From Gymnopus androsaceus JB14 (Eukaryota > Basidiomycota > Agaricomycetes > Agaricales > Omphalotaceae), in assembly GCA_009733575.1 (NCBI GenBank), contig ML769404.1, positions 248,001 to 312,000 on the forward strand: 64,000 nt of DNA, in the 5' to 3' direction. The notes below the pieces were generated by a model. It was not told the origin of the DNA, made no database searches, and saw only the letters and a list, made by a program, of their open reading frames with translations. Position numbers and translations under genes: made by a program. This document shows, one piece after another, positions 21,191 through 32,963 of this stretch. How positions within the stretch are numbered: position 1 is the first letter of the stretch; each line of letters starts with the position of its first letter.

Positions 21191-22956
21191 TTATGGTGAG
21201 CCCTCCCTCAAAAATTTGATAGCCTTCATCAAGTCTTCATCCGCATTATTCTCCCACCACGACCATTTCTCTTTCACAGTATCACATATAAGAGTGATCT
21301 GCTCAGGAGTCAAGGCTTGGCCTATGTCCGTAATATTCTCAAATCCAGGTGCGTTCAGATCGTAGTAAAAGCCCATCTCGCGAGCATTCCTTTGGATTTT
21401 GTTTGCGGCAGGGTGGCGAACGAAGTTATAAGCTTGAAGGACAACAGGCCACTTGTCGACGCCGTCGGAGAGCAGTTTACCCAATACGTAGGCGTCCTTA
21501 GTAAAGGTGAGAGAGCGCCTCTTTCGCATATCCATGCACTCACCTCCATTGCCTGTCCTGCCCCTAGGATGAAATTGGGTTAGGAATGGATGTTCCTGAT
21601 GTTAGATACTGCACACTGACCTGCGCCCAAATGAGGTGTCATGGTGTGGGCTTTTTTGAAAGGAGGTTTTATCATGGATGTCCCGAATGTTAATTTCTGC
21701 ACACTTACCAGCATCTCCAACTAGGGCTATTCGGCGAGAAACGTATGTCTTCATTGGGCGTAGATCTCGGATTGCCCAGCGAGAAGGTTTTTCGATACAC
21801 TTCACACCAAATGAGTCTCGAGTTGCGAATACAAGAGCTTCAGGACTACTCACGCCAAGCATCTGCATCACTGGCTCCTCCCACCCGCAGAAATGCTCAA
21901 GGACCTCCTCTCTCGTCGCGTCTCTGATCTCCTCATCCTTGAGCGGTTTGCCTTCGTTTTCTACTTTCGACACAAATGCCACAACGTTGATAATTCGTCC
22001 GGCGCTGATGGGGTATACGACAAGATGGCCATTCTTTCCGCAATACTGTGAGCCAGAAGGTAAGATTCTTTGCTTATCATCTAGTGCTAGCACACTGTCA
22101 CTTACTACTATCGGATCTTCCAGATTTATATGATCTGGGTACGACTTCGCAAAAGTCTCCTTGGGAATCAAGCCTCGAAAAGTATCAGTTCCCGTATAAA
22201 ATATTCCTTCGTTCAGGAACGACTCTCTGACCACGGATTTGATGCCATCGGCGGCAATGAGAATGTCGGCCTCTTCTTCCACTCCATTCTTGAAAAAGAG
22301 CTTGACGGAATCTTCTCCCTCTTCGCAGTGGGTGAGACGGTGCGATAGATGTATATGGCAGAATTCGGGAACGTGATTGAGGAGCGTTTTTTGAATTTCT
22401 TGACGATGGAAAGTGAGTGAGCCGCCTATATTATCATATTCACCGGTAAGCGCTTGGAGCTTGGCGAGAAGCAACTGACGCACCTTTTGCATGTAGCTCG
22501 TGGAACGTAAATCCATCCTTTCGGTCACTTATCCGGAATTTGAGTGCTAGCTCTGCAAGGTACATGGCATCATTGGATGGCTGTTGGCAACAATGGGGTC
22601 CGAGCTGCATATCACTGCGCATGCTTACTTTGGTCATCACTGTGTCCATCTTTCTGCAAAGCTATCAAATCCTCCCCCAATCCCAAAGACTTGAGCAACT
22701 CCCATGTCCGAGGCCACACCGTTATCCCAGCACCAATCTCGGTTATCTGCGCTGCCTGCTCGTATAGGTTAATTTCGACATCACTGCTAGGACAATCCTT
22801 GAGTGCCACGGCGCACGTCAAGCCTCCGATTCCGCCTCCACTAGAAACAACGTTACTCAGTCAAGCCCGGCTGGCAGTGCTCACCAACGAAAGGAAGACT
22901 CACATTATAGCTATGCGAAGTTTTTTCGAGTTGGTGGGAGTGTCGTTCATTGACAT
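21191..22956 (-). CDS. FAD-dependent monooxygenase (salicylate hydroxylase-like)
   Basis: A flavoprotein aromatic hydroxylase using NAD(P)H and O2. The ATG at 22956 opens MSMNDTPTNSKK, then IIGGGIGGLTCAVALKD (Rossmann motif, split by an intron), the DG motif ILIAADGIKSVVRES near residue 170, and the second FAD motif RRIALVGDAAHTMTPHLGAG, assembled from three exons. Introns of ordinary size are seen near 22850, 22600, 22465, 21670-21705, 21590-21620 and 21500-21545. The C-terminus (LREGSP) stops at 21191. Length is about 440 residues, as expected. No signal peptide. The substrate is not predictable. The next plus-strand gene is over 2.5 kb away. Confidence 0.88.
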
Positions 22957-25208
22957 GGTGGATAACGATGACGGTACCGGTGCCCTACTACTACCTCGCC
23001 AGTCTTGGCTCCCTTTATAGGTTTCTCGAACTCGGAAAGGGACGCAGTGTTTTCGCTACACATAGTTTGATTGAATACGGGGAAAAATCCTGTCAAATCA
23101 TTACATCGGTTCTGAATGCTCCGACTTTTAACGGGGTTCCTGCGCTTCAGATAGGTACTTTGTGCCCCACTCTGTACTTATATATCCGAGCACCTAGTGC
23201 AACTTCAAAGGCAAGAAAAAGGTTTCTTCCTCGGAGAAAGATTGGCGCGGGAGCAAAAAGAAAAAAGCACAAGGAAGGAAGAAACCCCGATTTGGCCACG
23301 GAGTCGTTACATCTCGATAAGCCAGGGCGAGGAATTTCCAGAGATTTTTAACAACCCTTGCAATGCCAGAGGTCCGTGGCGTGGTGTTGACCTATATGCA
23401 CTTCCAATAATTCGGTTTAGTTCTACCTTCTTTTCTCATGCACTCACGGTGTCACTGATTCGATTATTTGTCGCGTCGGCGGCTTTTATAGAAGAAATTC
23501 AAGGATTTACACGAGCTGCCCGCAGGGTCAGAGTAGAGAGCCTGGCCCCAAAACCACGCCACAGACGCGGAAGGGTTGATAGGAGTCTGAGAGACCCGGC
23601 GGATTCCGCATTTGACCTACTGTATATACACATCCAGTAATTCGATTGAGTTTTTCCAGGTTATTGTTCATAGCACTACTTACTACTACTATCAGGTACG
23701 ACAAATCGATCATCTGTTAAAATCGAGTCGCGTCGCGTTTGCCTTATGAGCTCATTGATTTTTTCTTCAAATTTAGAACCTGAATTATCTCTTCCGCTTC
23801 CACTTCTTCCGGCTCAATAAGAGGATCTTATTCATCTGGTGATTCTGCAAAGCTTGCATAAATCTAGATTTCGTTTCAATTCGTTTTTTATCTCCTTCAA
23901 GCAAGACAAATTACCATGGTGAGCTCTTCACCGTCTTCTCATGCCTTCATCTAATTCTTTCCGATTTAGACTCGGAGTAGGCTCCATCTAGCAGTTCATG
24001 ATTACTCACCTTTCAAATTCTCCCTTCATACCCTTCATCGGATAAAATTTATGACACAATTTTGAAGTTGCATCTCCTAGTATGTCACATTTATCTGTAT
24101 TCTTGATCTGTAGACCGACTCGATGCTTTCTTTCGTTCACACTAGCTTTCAGATTTGGTTACACATTAAACATGGTGCTGGTCCGACTTGGATTGACTTG
24201 GAAACAATCGACTTGTTCAAGTTGGCAGATAGGTGCATATAAGGAGGTTCAATTGCACGTTCGAGGATGTAAAGACGGGAAGATCCGGTTGTAAAGCCTA
24301 GAAGTGAGATCCCGGGAGTTCAACGAAGTTATCTGATGTAAATCTCAAGACTCCAACTTGAAGAGAGGTATTTTCATCTTTTCTCTGTCTCTCGCTCGTT
24401 GCCAGTGAGCTGGCTGTACAATACCGGGAGCCTTGGAGGACCGTCTCCTTCAAAGGGCGCTATTTGCGGCGCATTGGATAAATGCTATACTAGTGGTAAG
24501 GGATTTCGATTCCTGAGTTGGACATCCGGCGCACTACTCACGCATCATGATCCAAGGCCCATGATCCAAGACCTATATGCTGGCCAGCCGCAGTGTTCGT
24601 AAGTTGACACCGGGCCCAGCCCAGCTGTGAGTAATGCTAGTTTTCGCCTGCACTGCGCCGATCTTATTCCTTACATACTGGGCTATCCTAATGGTACTAT
24701 AATACGGATTGGCGGTATTTACATTTTCGGTTCTGGGTTCTGGGAGAACGATGATGACGGGTATCGTTTGCGTTTTAAAGCAATTCTATACCGCGGTTTG
24801 TCCAAGCCCTCTACGTGCGTCGTCTCTTTTCTTTCGTGCTTCTGAGTCTATCTTGACAGTTACGGTGCATGATCATTCTGACCGTTTTACACTGGAAACT
24901 ATGATTTCGTCCCTGTGGACCTAGTCATCTTTGTGAATAAGTAACCCACAAATGCTTAAGGTACAAGTTTAGCACCCGTACTAACAATCACATTCATATT
25001 AGTTCTACCGTCTTTGGCGCCCTCTGATGGCTTTTGTAAAGAAGGAATTATTCAAGACCCGCGATTCGCAGAAGGGTTGTTAAAACTTAAAACCTACCGA
25101 AGTCGTCCTGAGACCCAGCAGACTCCGAACCCTTCTATGTACAACTCCAATAATTCGGTTTAGTTCATCTTCCGTTCGCATCGCGTCGCGTTGTATTCCC
25201 AGATCTAA
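22957..25208. other. Gene-poor region with three diverged copies of a promoter-like segment
   Basis: No gene recognised. Three related segments lie at about 23380-23480, 23618-23740 and 25130-25200. They share tccaataattcggtttagtt (exact in the first and third, tccagtaattcgattgagtt in the second) and a nearby cgcgtcgcgtt or cgcgtcggcgg. The second and third are also preceded by similar text (gaagggttg, gagaccc). The core contains CCAAT. The third copy lies about 400 bp before the alpha-kinase ATG, so these may be duplicated promoter remnants. Confidence 0.5.
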
Positions 25209-25238
25209 CGTTGGCGGGACGACCGTGGATGAAATTCA
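25209..25238 (+). repeat. Left arm of a perfect 30-bp inverted repeat
   Basis: Begins cgttggcgggacgacc and ends gatgaaattca, with agatct just outside. Its exact reverse complement is at 30372-30401, also bordered by agatct on the outside. Confidence 0.9.
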
Positions 25239-25560
25239 TTTGATTTTCGCTGGACTTAGACTTTCACACGTTACCGTACCTGCTCATGACCACGACTATC
25301 ATCCCTACATACTGGTTTCTAGTTCTCTGCTAGTTCTCGATGAAGCCTTATGAGTTGAAAAGCCCAAACTATGCCAGTGCGTGCCAATACTTTCTACTTA
25401 TTCAAAGCTCTGACTTCTCCAAGATGTATACAGTAATAGACGCTTCATTTTTACGGATACTGTACATATATAACCATTGGCGGATCGTCGTTGTGGCGCT
25501 TTCTCGAAATTTTATCTTGATTTTCTCAACCCACGTCTATTCTCTACAACTTCAACATCC

Positions 25561-27913
25561 ATGAGTACTATCGGTCTTTGCCAGAATGATGACGGCGATG
25601 GGTGTGGACGAGTCTTTGAAAATAAACCTGGGGAGGGTCTTTGTGCAAAATGCAGGAAATTGGGAACTTTACCAGATGGCTCGAATGAGTACAATGCATG
25701 GAAGGTGGGTGCTCCGCTCTTAAATCCTCTTCTTGCTCCCTCTAGATTATGTTCTAACAACCTGTTACCAACAGGGGTATGCACAGTGCATAAAATGCGG
25801 TATTGCATGGAAAAACTTTCAGGGTGGCATCTGTGGAACTTGTGAACACAAGTCTCAGTGTACGTTGGGGTTTTTTTCCCCCTTTTTTTATCACGCTAAT
25901 TCTTGGGTCTTTTACAGGCAGCGAGATGGAGGAAATCAGTCTTGAACAACGCGCACAAATTGCTGCGGAAGCGACTCGAAAAGCTCATCTGATTGCTGTC
26001 GACTCTCGTCTCCACAAGCACAAGGAGCCCAGCCCTTTGCATAATACTGCAGCCCTAGATGCTGCCAAGGCCAATTCAGCCATTTCTGCAGCGGACAAGG
26101 ACAAAATTTTGATCACTTTCTCATGTCGTGTCAAGACTGGACGCGTAAAGGATACAGTGGACTTTTCTGCGGGAACTTGGGGGAAGGCTTGGGCGAAGAC
26201 CGATTATATCTCTGGTATGTTTTGCTTACTCGTCGATATGTATGATGTTGAACAATCTGTGTTTGAAATTTCACTTAGAGGTCATCGACGATGCAGTGGC
26301 AACGCTGAACCTGGGGTGGGAGAAGCGGGAGGGTATGAGCCTTCTAGTGTGCGTGTTGTCCCGATGTTTCTCCTCCAAGGTCTTGTAGCCATGACTGAAT
26401 TTATCTTTTGTTCTAGCAATGAAGTTGAACTTCGGTGGAGTGGTAATAAGGTCCTCATGCCGAACACGCTTGGTCTTTGTGTCCACGACTTCATCAAAGC
26501 GCATACTCAGGGATCTGAAGGTTTCTTCTACGATCTCAGCGAAACCAAAGGTAAAGGTGAAAAATCCAAGAAGGATGGAGTTCCTCCTGTCACTGTCGCA
26601 CTTGAGTTGTACATCGACAGGGCCGCTGTGAGTCATACTCTTTCCTCCGTTTCAACTTTTCTTAATGATAGTTGTCAGTTTGTTCAACGCAAGGAGCACA
26701 TGTCGGCACCCACCCTGAAAACTACTCTCGTATCTGCCATCAAGAAACGGCGAGGGACCGATTCTATCTTCAATGAGCATGGTGCTGTTGGACGCGCCGA
26801 TGGTCTGTATCACGATTGCTGCGCCAAATATTTATTTCTGAATTTGTTTCCTAGGAATGGTTTCCAGCTTTGTGCGTACACCCCGCATTTTGTCTTTGGA
26901 GCAGGTCACCACCTCCCAAGTGTCTCTGATGCGTGCTCGCGTGGTATGTGATGCGAAAACTGGCGAAGTTGACATATCTTGGCCTGGCGGAGATGATAAC
27001 GTTGATGAGTACATTGGATCTATCGGTGACTCCATCTTCAGCTCTGGAAAGACTAAGCACGTCTATAAAGTATGACGCTTTTATACTTTTACTCTTTAGT
27101 TTTCTAATGACCCCTCTGCACCTCAGCTCACAATCAAGGACGACCTTCTTGTAGCCAAAAGATTTTTCAACTGTGGCAACGGCATTAATGAGGTTACCGC
27201 TGCTGAGAATGAGTCGTCGCTCATCGCCGAGATCACCCGACTCAAAAGCACAGCATGGCTTCTCGAACAGTTCAAGGGACTTGCTTTGACGAACAATGTT
27301 GACATTCATCAAGGTAGAGACTCACGGTATTATGTGATTTGTTCACTCACATTTTTATCCAGAACTTGCTGTCAGTGAAGCATGGCTTTTCCGCGAGTCG
27401 AATACAGTACCCTCAAAGGCTTCAGGCTTGTCGGACAATGTTTTTGCGTCCGCGGTGTGGTTGGTAGAACCCCGCCGAACGAAATCTGTTGACAAGTACA
27501 GCAGCACTTTGATTCATCCTCGTCACGGAGACAAAAAAGGTATAACCATAAGCGCCTTTGCGCATTATGTCTACGCCATCAACAAAGAGGAGCTAGCTTT
27601 GGCCGACATACAAGGTGAGGAATCTCGCTTTTGATAACCTTGATCTAATAATCTGGCGATAGGTTCATTGGTCAATATTGAAGGCATCGATACTGTAGTA
27701 CTATTCGACATAATGTTCCATACAGAAGAGCAGTGAGTCATTTTTTCAAACAATAATCCCTACCGCGACTGACATGTAACTTATAGGGATAGTGGAGTCG
27801 GTGATCACGGACCTGCAGGCATCAAAACATTTGCGGACCAGCATAAATGTACCTACATGTGTGAGGCGCTAGGGCTTGAGATGATGAATGAGGACGAACT
27901 TGATGAGGATTAG
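25561..27913 (+). CDS. Alpha-type protein kinase with N-terminal zinc-finger-like motifs
   Basis: An atypical serine/threonine kinase of the alpha-kinase family (PF02816-like), expanded in Agaricomycetes. The ATG at 25561 opens MSTIGLCQNDDGDGCG. Two cysteine clusters follow (CGRVF...CAKC; CIKCGIAWKNFQGGICGTC), plausibly zinc-binding. The kinase domain occupies the C-terminal third: LLVAKRFFN (candidate catalytic lysine), ITISAFAHYVYAINKEEL, LALADIQG, and the end motif DSGVGDHGPAGIKTFADQH followed by CTYMCEALGL. At least nine exons; clear introns include 25705-25774 and those ending before GSLVNIEG and DSGVGDHG. Stop TAG at 27911. Targets are unknown. It lies inside the 30-bp inverted repeat together with an integrase-like gene. 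Confidence 0.85.
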
Positions 27914-28390
27914 GCATATGAACGCAGTCGGTGGGCGTTTTTGTATGTTTAAAAGTCTTTTCGGTGTATTTCTTGAACAGAGTGATCTTCTTGACCTACC
28001 ACATCCTGATCGCGTGCGCGAACTGTTGAACTGTTGAAGCTTGTCCAGTGGGATCTCCGCCGCATGTTGATAACAGCATCATTATCATCATGTTCCTCTT
28101 TACGAGCCAGTAGACCTCAATGAGTCCATTGTATTGTTCTCATATCACTACGGTGCAAGTCGGCTTTGTTTATGGAGGCCGAACTTCCCGTGGATACGTC
28201 AAAAGGGAGTATTATACATGCATTGGTTGCTTCTAGAACTGGCTTAAGCGGTGTTTCTCAAAGATAATTGGAAAACCTGCCTCGATTTTTACTTCTAGTG
28301 ACGGTGAGGTGGCGTAGGTCTTGAAGCAAATGAACTTCAGGAAGATGAGGAATGAATAACAATTACGCCTCTGTAGGCTGGATTATCGAT

Positions 28391-28560
28391 GGATCTTTGG
28401 GCTCATTTCTGGATCGAGAAATTAGAACAATATTTAGATAAAGGTTCATGCTTGTGTACGTCTCTCTGGTTGGCTGGATCTTTGGGCTCATTTCTGGATC
28501 GAGAAATTAGAACAATATTTAGATAAAGGTTCGTGCTTGTGTACGTCTCTCTGGTTGACG
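28391..28560. repeat. Tandem duplication of an 85-bp unit upstream of the integrase-like gene
   Basis: Two nearly identical units (28391-28475 and 28476-28560) begin ggatctttgggctc and end near ctctctggttg. Only one or two differences are visible (cgtgcttg for catgcttg), so the duplication is young. It ends about 75 bp before the ATG at 28636 and so probably lies in the promoter. Confidence 0.95.
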
Positions 28561-28635
28561 GTGGTAGCTATATAAACCTTCGCTTGAATATTGTTCACAG
28601 TATCTTTTTTCTCGATCTTTTATCCACCCCGGAAC

Positions 28636-30278
28636 ATGAGCAGCAACAATCCTTCAGGGAATAATCAGTGGGGCTCCAAAAACTGTTCGTGCTTGTCATT
28701 CTTATCATGTTCCTTCCTCTCTAACCGACAATCAGATCCCCCAGATGATATACTATCTGCTGAACTCCATCAATATGCGAAGGAGAGACTCACAAATGAT
28801 CAACGTTTACAACGACTTGAACAGAAATTCTCGCTCAAAATAGGGTAAGTGACACTTTCGCACTTTTCCGCTTATCGTTCTGGTTGAACTGGCTTGCAAC
28901 ACAGCAAGACAAAGCTTACCAATCTCAACAACAAATTCGGTGTTCCAAGTCCCAGAAAACCTCCACCCAGCGATGTAGCAATGCAAGCAGTTCTTGAGAA
29001 GGTTGCAAATGACACAGCGCAAAGGAATGGCGTAGGTACTATTCTAACACTGCTTGGTAATGAAGGAATGTCTCTACCGAGGTACGTGCTCTGAACGAAA
29101 TTATGATCCAAGTTGTAATGTTACCATTGGCAGAGATTTTGTCCGTCAAGTACTCGCGCAACATGCACCGGAAGGTCTTGCTTTACGGTTCCCAGGTGCT
29201 CGAGGACGAGTGAAACGTAGCGCTCTTCAAGCACTTGGGCCCAATTACCAGCACCATGCGGATGGGCATGACAAGATTGCTCCGCAAGCATTGCCTGAGT
29301 TAGGTGGAGTTGGGCTCTTTATTTATGGTAAGTAGTCTGCACCGACACAATGTGCTCATCGCTCACTGCATTTTCAGGCATCAAAGACCAATACAGTTCT
29401 TTTCTTCTTCATTTGGTTACGGTCCCTAACAATCGTATTGCTACCACAATTGGGCATGTATACCTTGATTGTGCAGACAAGCATGGGCGTAGGTAGCTCA
29501 ATCCATATCCTTGAGCCTTTAAATTGATATTCATCTCTAGTCATACCCATCACATTCATCGTGGATAAAGGCTCTGAGACTCGGTATATCTTTGCAATTC
29601 AAACAGGTATCCGGTACGTATCTCACATTGACATCCTCGCGTGGGTATGAACTCAACTTTCACGGTCAGGGAGGCCTATGCACCTGATATCGATTCAGAC
29701 AAATATCCGGCAGCTCTTCACCTTAAAAGCGTTCACAACACACCAATCGAAGGTTTGTGGCACTGGTTCACAAACACCATGGGGGTCAATCTCAAAGATG
29801 AGCTCCGCCGAGGGTATACAGATGGCTTTTTTCACCCCGGTAGCCAAATTCATACGTGAGTGGGCTCAGAGTGGATTCCCTGTGCATTATTAATGTTCAT
29901 TCTCACCCAAGCGATCTCTTCAATTGGCTATGGCCCAAAATTCTTCAGCAACAGCTCGACATCTTCACCGAATACTGGAACAACCATAAAATCCGCTCCC
30001 AGCCAGATAAGCCTAATGCTTCAGGAACAACCCCTCGCAATGCATTCATTAACCCGAAATCTTGTTCACCCCAAGCTGAAGAATGTGGAATTGCAGTGGA
30101 CTCATTTGTGGTAGATGCCCTGCGGAAGGGTATTCCTGTATCTCGGGAAGAAGCTATGCGATATGTCAGCAATGAGTTCTGTGCAAAGGCTGAGGCTGTA
30201 TACAAACAAATTGGGTCTCCAGCACTGAAGCCTTTAGATGGCTGGTCTATTTTCGCCGATATGGCCTGTTTACTGTAA
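28636..30278 (+). CDS. rve-superfamily integrase-like (DDE) protein
   Basis: About 480 residues in eight or so exons, all joining in frame. After a polar N-terminus (MSSNNPSGNNQ) comes a helical region, then an RNase H-like integrase core with candidate acidic triad: Asp in HADGHDKIAPQ, Asp in IVDKGSETRYIF, and Glu in KSVHNTPIEGLWHWF. The end (LFNWLWPKILQQQLDIFTEY, WNNHKIRSQPDKPNASGTTP) matches my memory of a family annotated as integrase core domain proteins in mushrooms. Whether it still acts on DNA or is domesticated is unknown. Reading frame intact, stop at 30278. No retroviral gag/RT/protease is nearby, so this is not an LTR retrotransposon. Confidence 0.7.
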
Positions 30279-30371
30279 TAAAGTATTGCTAAATTTCATC
30301 ACATATGTATACGAGACCAATTCGAACTCGCGACTTGACCTTTGGCTGATTGCGTAAGTCAAATGTCAAAG

Positions 30372-30401
30372 TGAATTTCATCCACGGTCGTCCCGCCAAC
30401 G
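30372..30401 (-). repeat. Right arm of a perfect 30-bp inverted repeat
   Basis: Exact reverse complement of 25209-25238, placed about 95 bp after the integrase-like stop codon. Similarity extends weakly a few bases on both sides (agatct outside, tttga inside). Confidence 0.9.
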
Positions 30402-30411
30402 CTACAGATCT

Positions 30412-31020
30412 CTTATAAAGCCGCTCGTCAAAGGTCGAGAATAAACTGGTCCTTTACCCGCAAGCTCAATACGTATGTACATCCCTCTGCAACCAAGTAA
30501 AAATTCAACCAAACTAGTCCAAATACTGAATTCCAAAGTTTTGAACATGTAACCAACAAGCAACATTTTCTAGGACTGCGATAGGGCGTATAAGTCGAAA
30601 GAAACACGTATTTAGCAGCATGTTTTTTTAGAGGGTTTTAACAATCCGTCCGCGAAGTTGTGAGCTTCTTCCGTGCCATTGTCTGGGCGTGAATCTCAAC
30701 AAGCCCGAATCGATTATTAGTTGCTATATTTACTGACGATCAGGGGTAGTTATATTCTCTCTCCCATACCACTGATCAATACCCTGGTCTTCGTAAGTAA
30801 AGCATAACGATTCGTTCGAAATCACGGAGCCTCTCTTCTGCGAAGGATCACCCGTCCCCGGGCCGGAGCAAGGGCTTGCTCCGAACCTACCAAAAAGAGA
30901 TGGACCAGCTTCAAAGAACAAAGAACATTGACCGCTGGTACGGATTACTGGCAGGATGTTAGTTAATTCGGAATGAAATTTACTGCTAGTTGTTCCAGAC
31001 TTAAATATTCCGGAATGAAC
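30412..31020. other. Intergenic sequence
   Basis: No gene seen. A short hairpin-capable stretch (ggagcaagggcttgctcc, 30872-30889) is present. No tRNA fold could be built. Confidence 0.4.
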
Positions 31021-31251
31021 TACTGTTGCATTTCATTCAATTCAACATGGCTTGTGACCTGTGACCACCATGTCGAAATCATAATTTCGACAAATTTCCT
31101 TAAATGAAAATACTTATTTGTAAGCTTTTTCAGCGCTAACCCGGTCAAAGCTGTTGATTTTTTGTACAGTGACCCGTGACCAATGTGACATTTTACAACA
31201 TTTCATGGGCCGGTGACCTGTGACTGTTGAATTGAATGAAATGGGACAGTA
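31021..31251. mobile_element. Small MITE with 25-bp inverted termini and TA flanks
   Basis: The left terminus (31023-31047) and the reverse of the right terminus (31225-31249) both read ctgt, two variable bases, then catttcattcaattcaaca. TA flanks each end, consistent with a TA target duplication. Total about 227 bp, no coding capacity. Inside are repeated gtgacctgtgacc-like segments. Confidence 0.75.
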
Positions 31252-31713
31252 TCTGAGTAATTTACGTTGAGTAAATTCTTTCGATTGCGAGAGGAAAAAC
31301 GGTCGCGACGCGAAAACAATACTAGTGACGCATCCAATGGATCGGTCCGTCAATAGCAGCCTCCCGGCTCACATTCAGCGCAAATTAAGGATTGTGGAAT
31401 TAATCACCCGCTTTCTTCACTCATCGAACTCGGATCTTAACTGCCATCTTCGAAATGTAGGCTTTAATCGAGTGGGATACCGATGGGCTCGATCCACGGC
31501 TTCTCCAGAAATATACGATAGTACAACAGAGATCATAAGCGCTTTGGGTCAAAGCTGAACATCGCAAGGGCAGATTGATAAGTAACTTGGAGCCTCGTAT
31601 ATGACCTCAGTTTGGCGCAATGTGGTACCTCAACATTGTTTTAGTGGCAAGATGAAATGTGTTTGAATGAGTTGGGAATTTTCCAGTCAAATCTCGATGC
31701 CATTACACTAACA

Positions 31714-32963
31714 TTACTGAGCGCAACTATAAGATAACGCTTCATCATTCCACCCAATAGTTATAAAATCTGGAACTTCCCCGCTGATAACCAGTCTAGT
31801 ACCCTGACAATCGAGCTCCCTGCAGCAGACAGAAGATGTTAGTAAAATCTCAAGTACAGTATTTCGAAAAAAAAGACGCACGGATAAAGGAAACAAGTGA
31901 ACCCATTTGTAAGACCTTCCGCGCTCGAAATCGAAGCTGCATAAGGCGAGGTGAAGTTTGCAAAGCACTCGATCCCATCCACACTTTCTACCGGTACCAA
32001 TGCCGCCGAGGGATAATATGTCGTCTCACAACTACCTCCAAACTGCACATCAGTGCAATATTTCATCAATTCCACCGGCTGGGGGTAGTGCGTGACTACC
32101 ACAGCTTTGGTAGCGCCTTGAGTTGTGACGGTGGTTGATAAGTCACCTTGGGGCCAGTTCGTTTGGGTGGTCCAAGTTACTGAGGGAGTGGCTCCGCTGA
32201 GAAGTTGAGTGTTGATGTTGGTCCAGGTTGTGGTTCCTACGGGATAGTCTGATCCATAGGGATCCGTCGCATACGTTTCCAACGTAACGGCAGCCCAAAC
32301 GTATGGGATCGAGGATGTGGTACCGATAGAGCTACCAGTCAGCCCTTGGAATGAGGACGTATAGTTGTATACCGAGTTGCTGTCCCCAGTGAGGGCGATA
32401 ACACCGGTTAGAGTCTGTCCAACACTAACATCCACATCACTGGATTTGAAGTATGCACCGTTGGCGCCTGGGCCCCACCAAGATGCTACAGTCCAAGATC
32501 CGGCATAATACCGCAGGACGGGTTGGAGGATGTACGGACCTTCCACGCAGTTGAATAGGTATAATGTTTGGCCGTGGTCAGTTGCAGGGAGTGGAGGGAC
32601 TACCCAGGTTGCGGAGAATGCAGAAATGATGGATGGGCCGTTGGAGTTGTCCCAATATGCATAGGTGACCCAGCCATTGAAGGGTTCTAGTGCCGTGTCT
32701 CTGGGTGTGACTGTAGAGTCAGAGGATGCGGACGATGATACTATGGAATGCAATACGTTGCCATCCGCGTCAACGACACGGGTTTCATTCCCCAAAGCAA
32801 ATATGTGCGCGTTTTCGGGTATGGTATAGACGGAGGAAGCTGGGACTAGAGCTCCGCCGGGAACTTGAATCAAATCCGGGTTCGAGTCTCCCTTGACTGA
32901 GGCAATCATGATTGCGACCAAGGGTAAGAAGACGCATGAAAGAGCACGCATAGGAGAGTACAT
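31714..32963 (-). CDS. Secreted protein of unknown function
   Basis: About 370 residues. A signal peptide (RALSCVFLPLVAIMIASVKG) follows the ATG at 32963 (or 32951). The mature part is rich in Trp, Tyr, Ser and Thr with probable beta-sandwich character: NGWVTYAYWDNSNGPSIISA, FSATWVVPPLPATDHGQTLY, LFNCVEGPYILQPVL, WTVASWWGPG. Several NxS/T sites and paired cysteines near the C-terminus (YCTDVQFGGSCETTY, CFANF, ELDCQGTRL, SYSCAQ) fit secretion. The pattern resembles a family I remember from Streptomyces and fungi without assigned function. A 3' intron of about 83 nt (31820-31902) leads to the last exon, stop at 31714. An extracellular enzyme or binding role is possible; no catalytic motif is visible. 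Confidence 0.75.

Noticed and set aside
30318..30345. Possible tRNA on the minus strand (gcgagttcgaattgg)
   Set aside because: It has a B-box-like loop, but the flanking T-stem bases do not pair and no A-box or acceptor stem can be found.
25201..30411. LTR retrotransposon reading of the alpha-kinase/integrase block
   Set aside because: The flanking repeats are inverted, not direct, and no gag, protease or reverse transcriptase is present.
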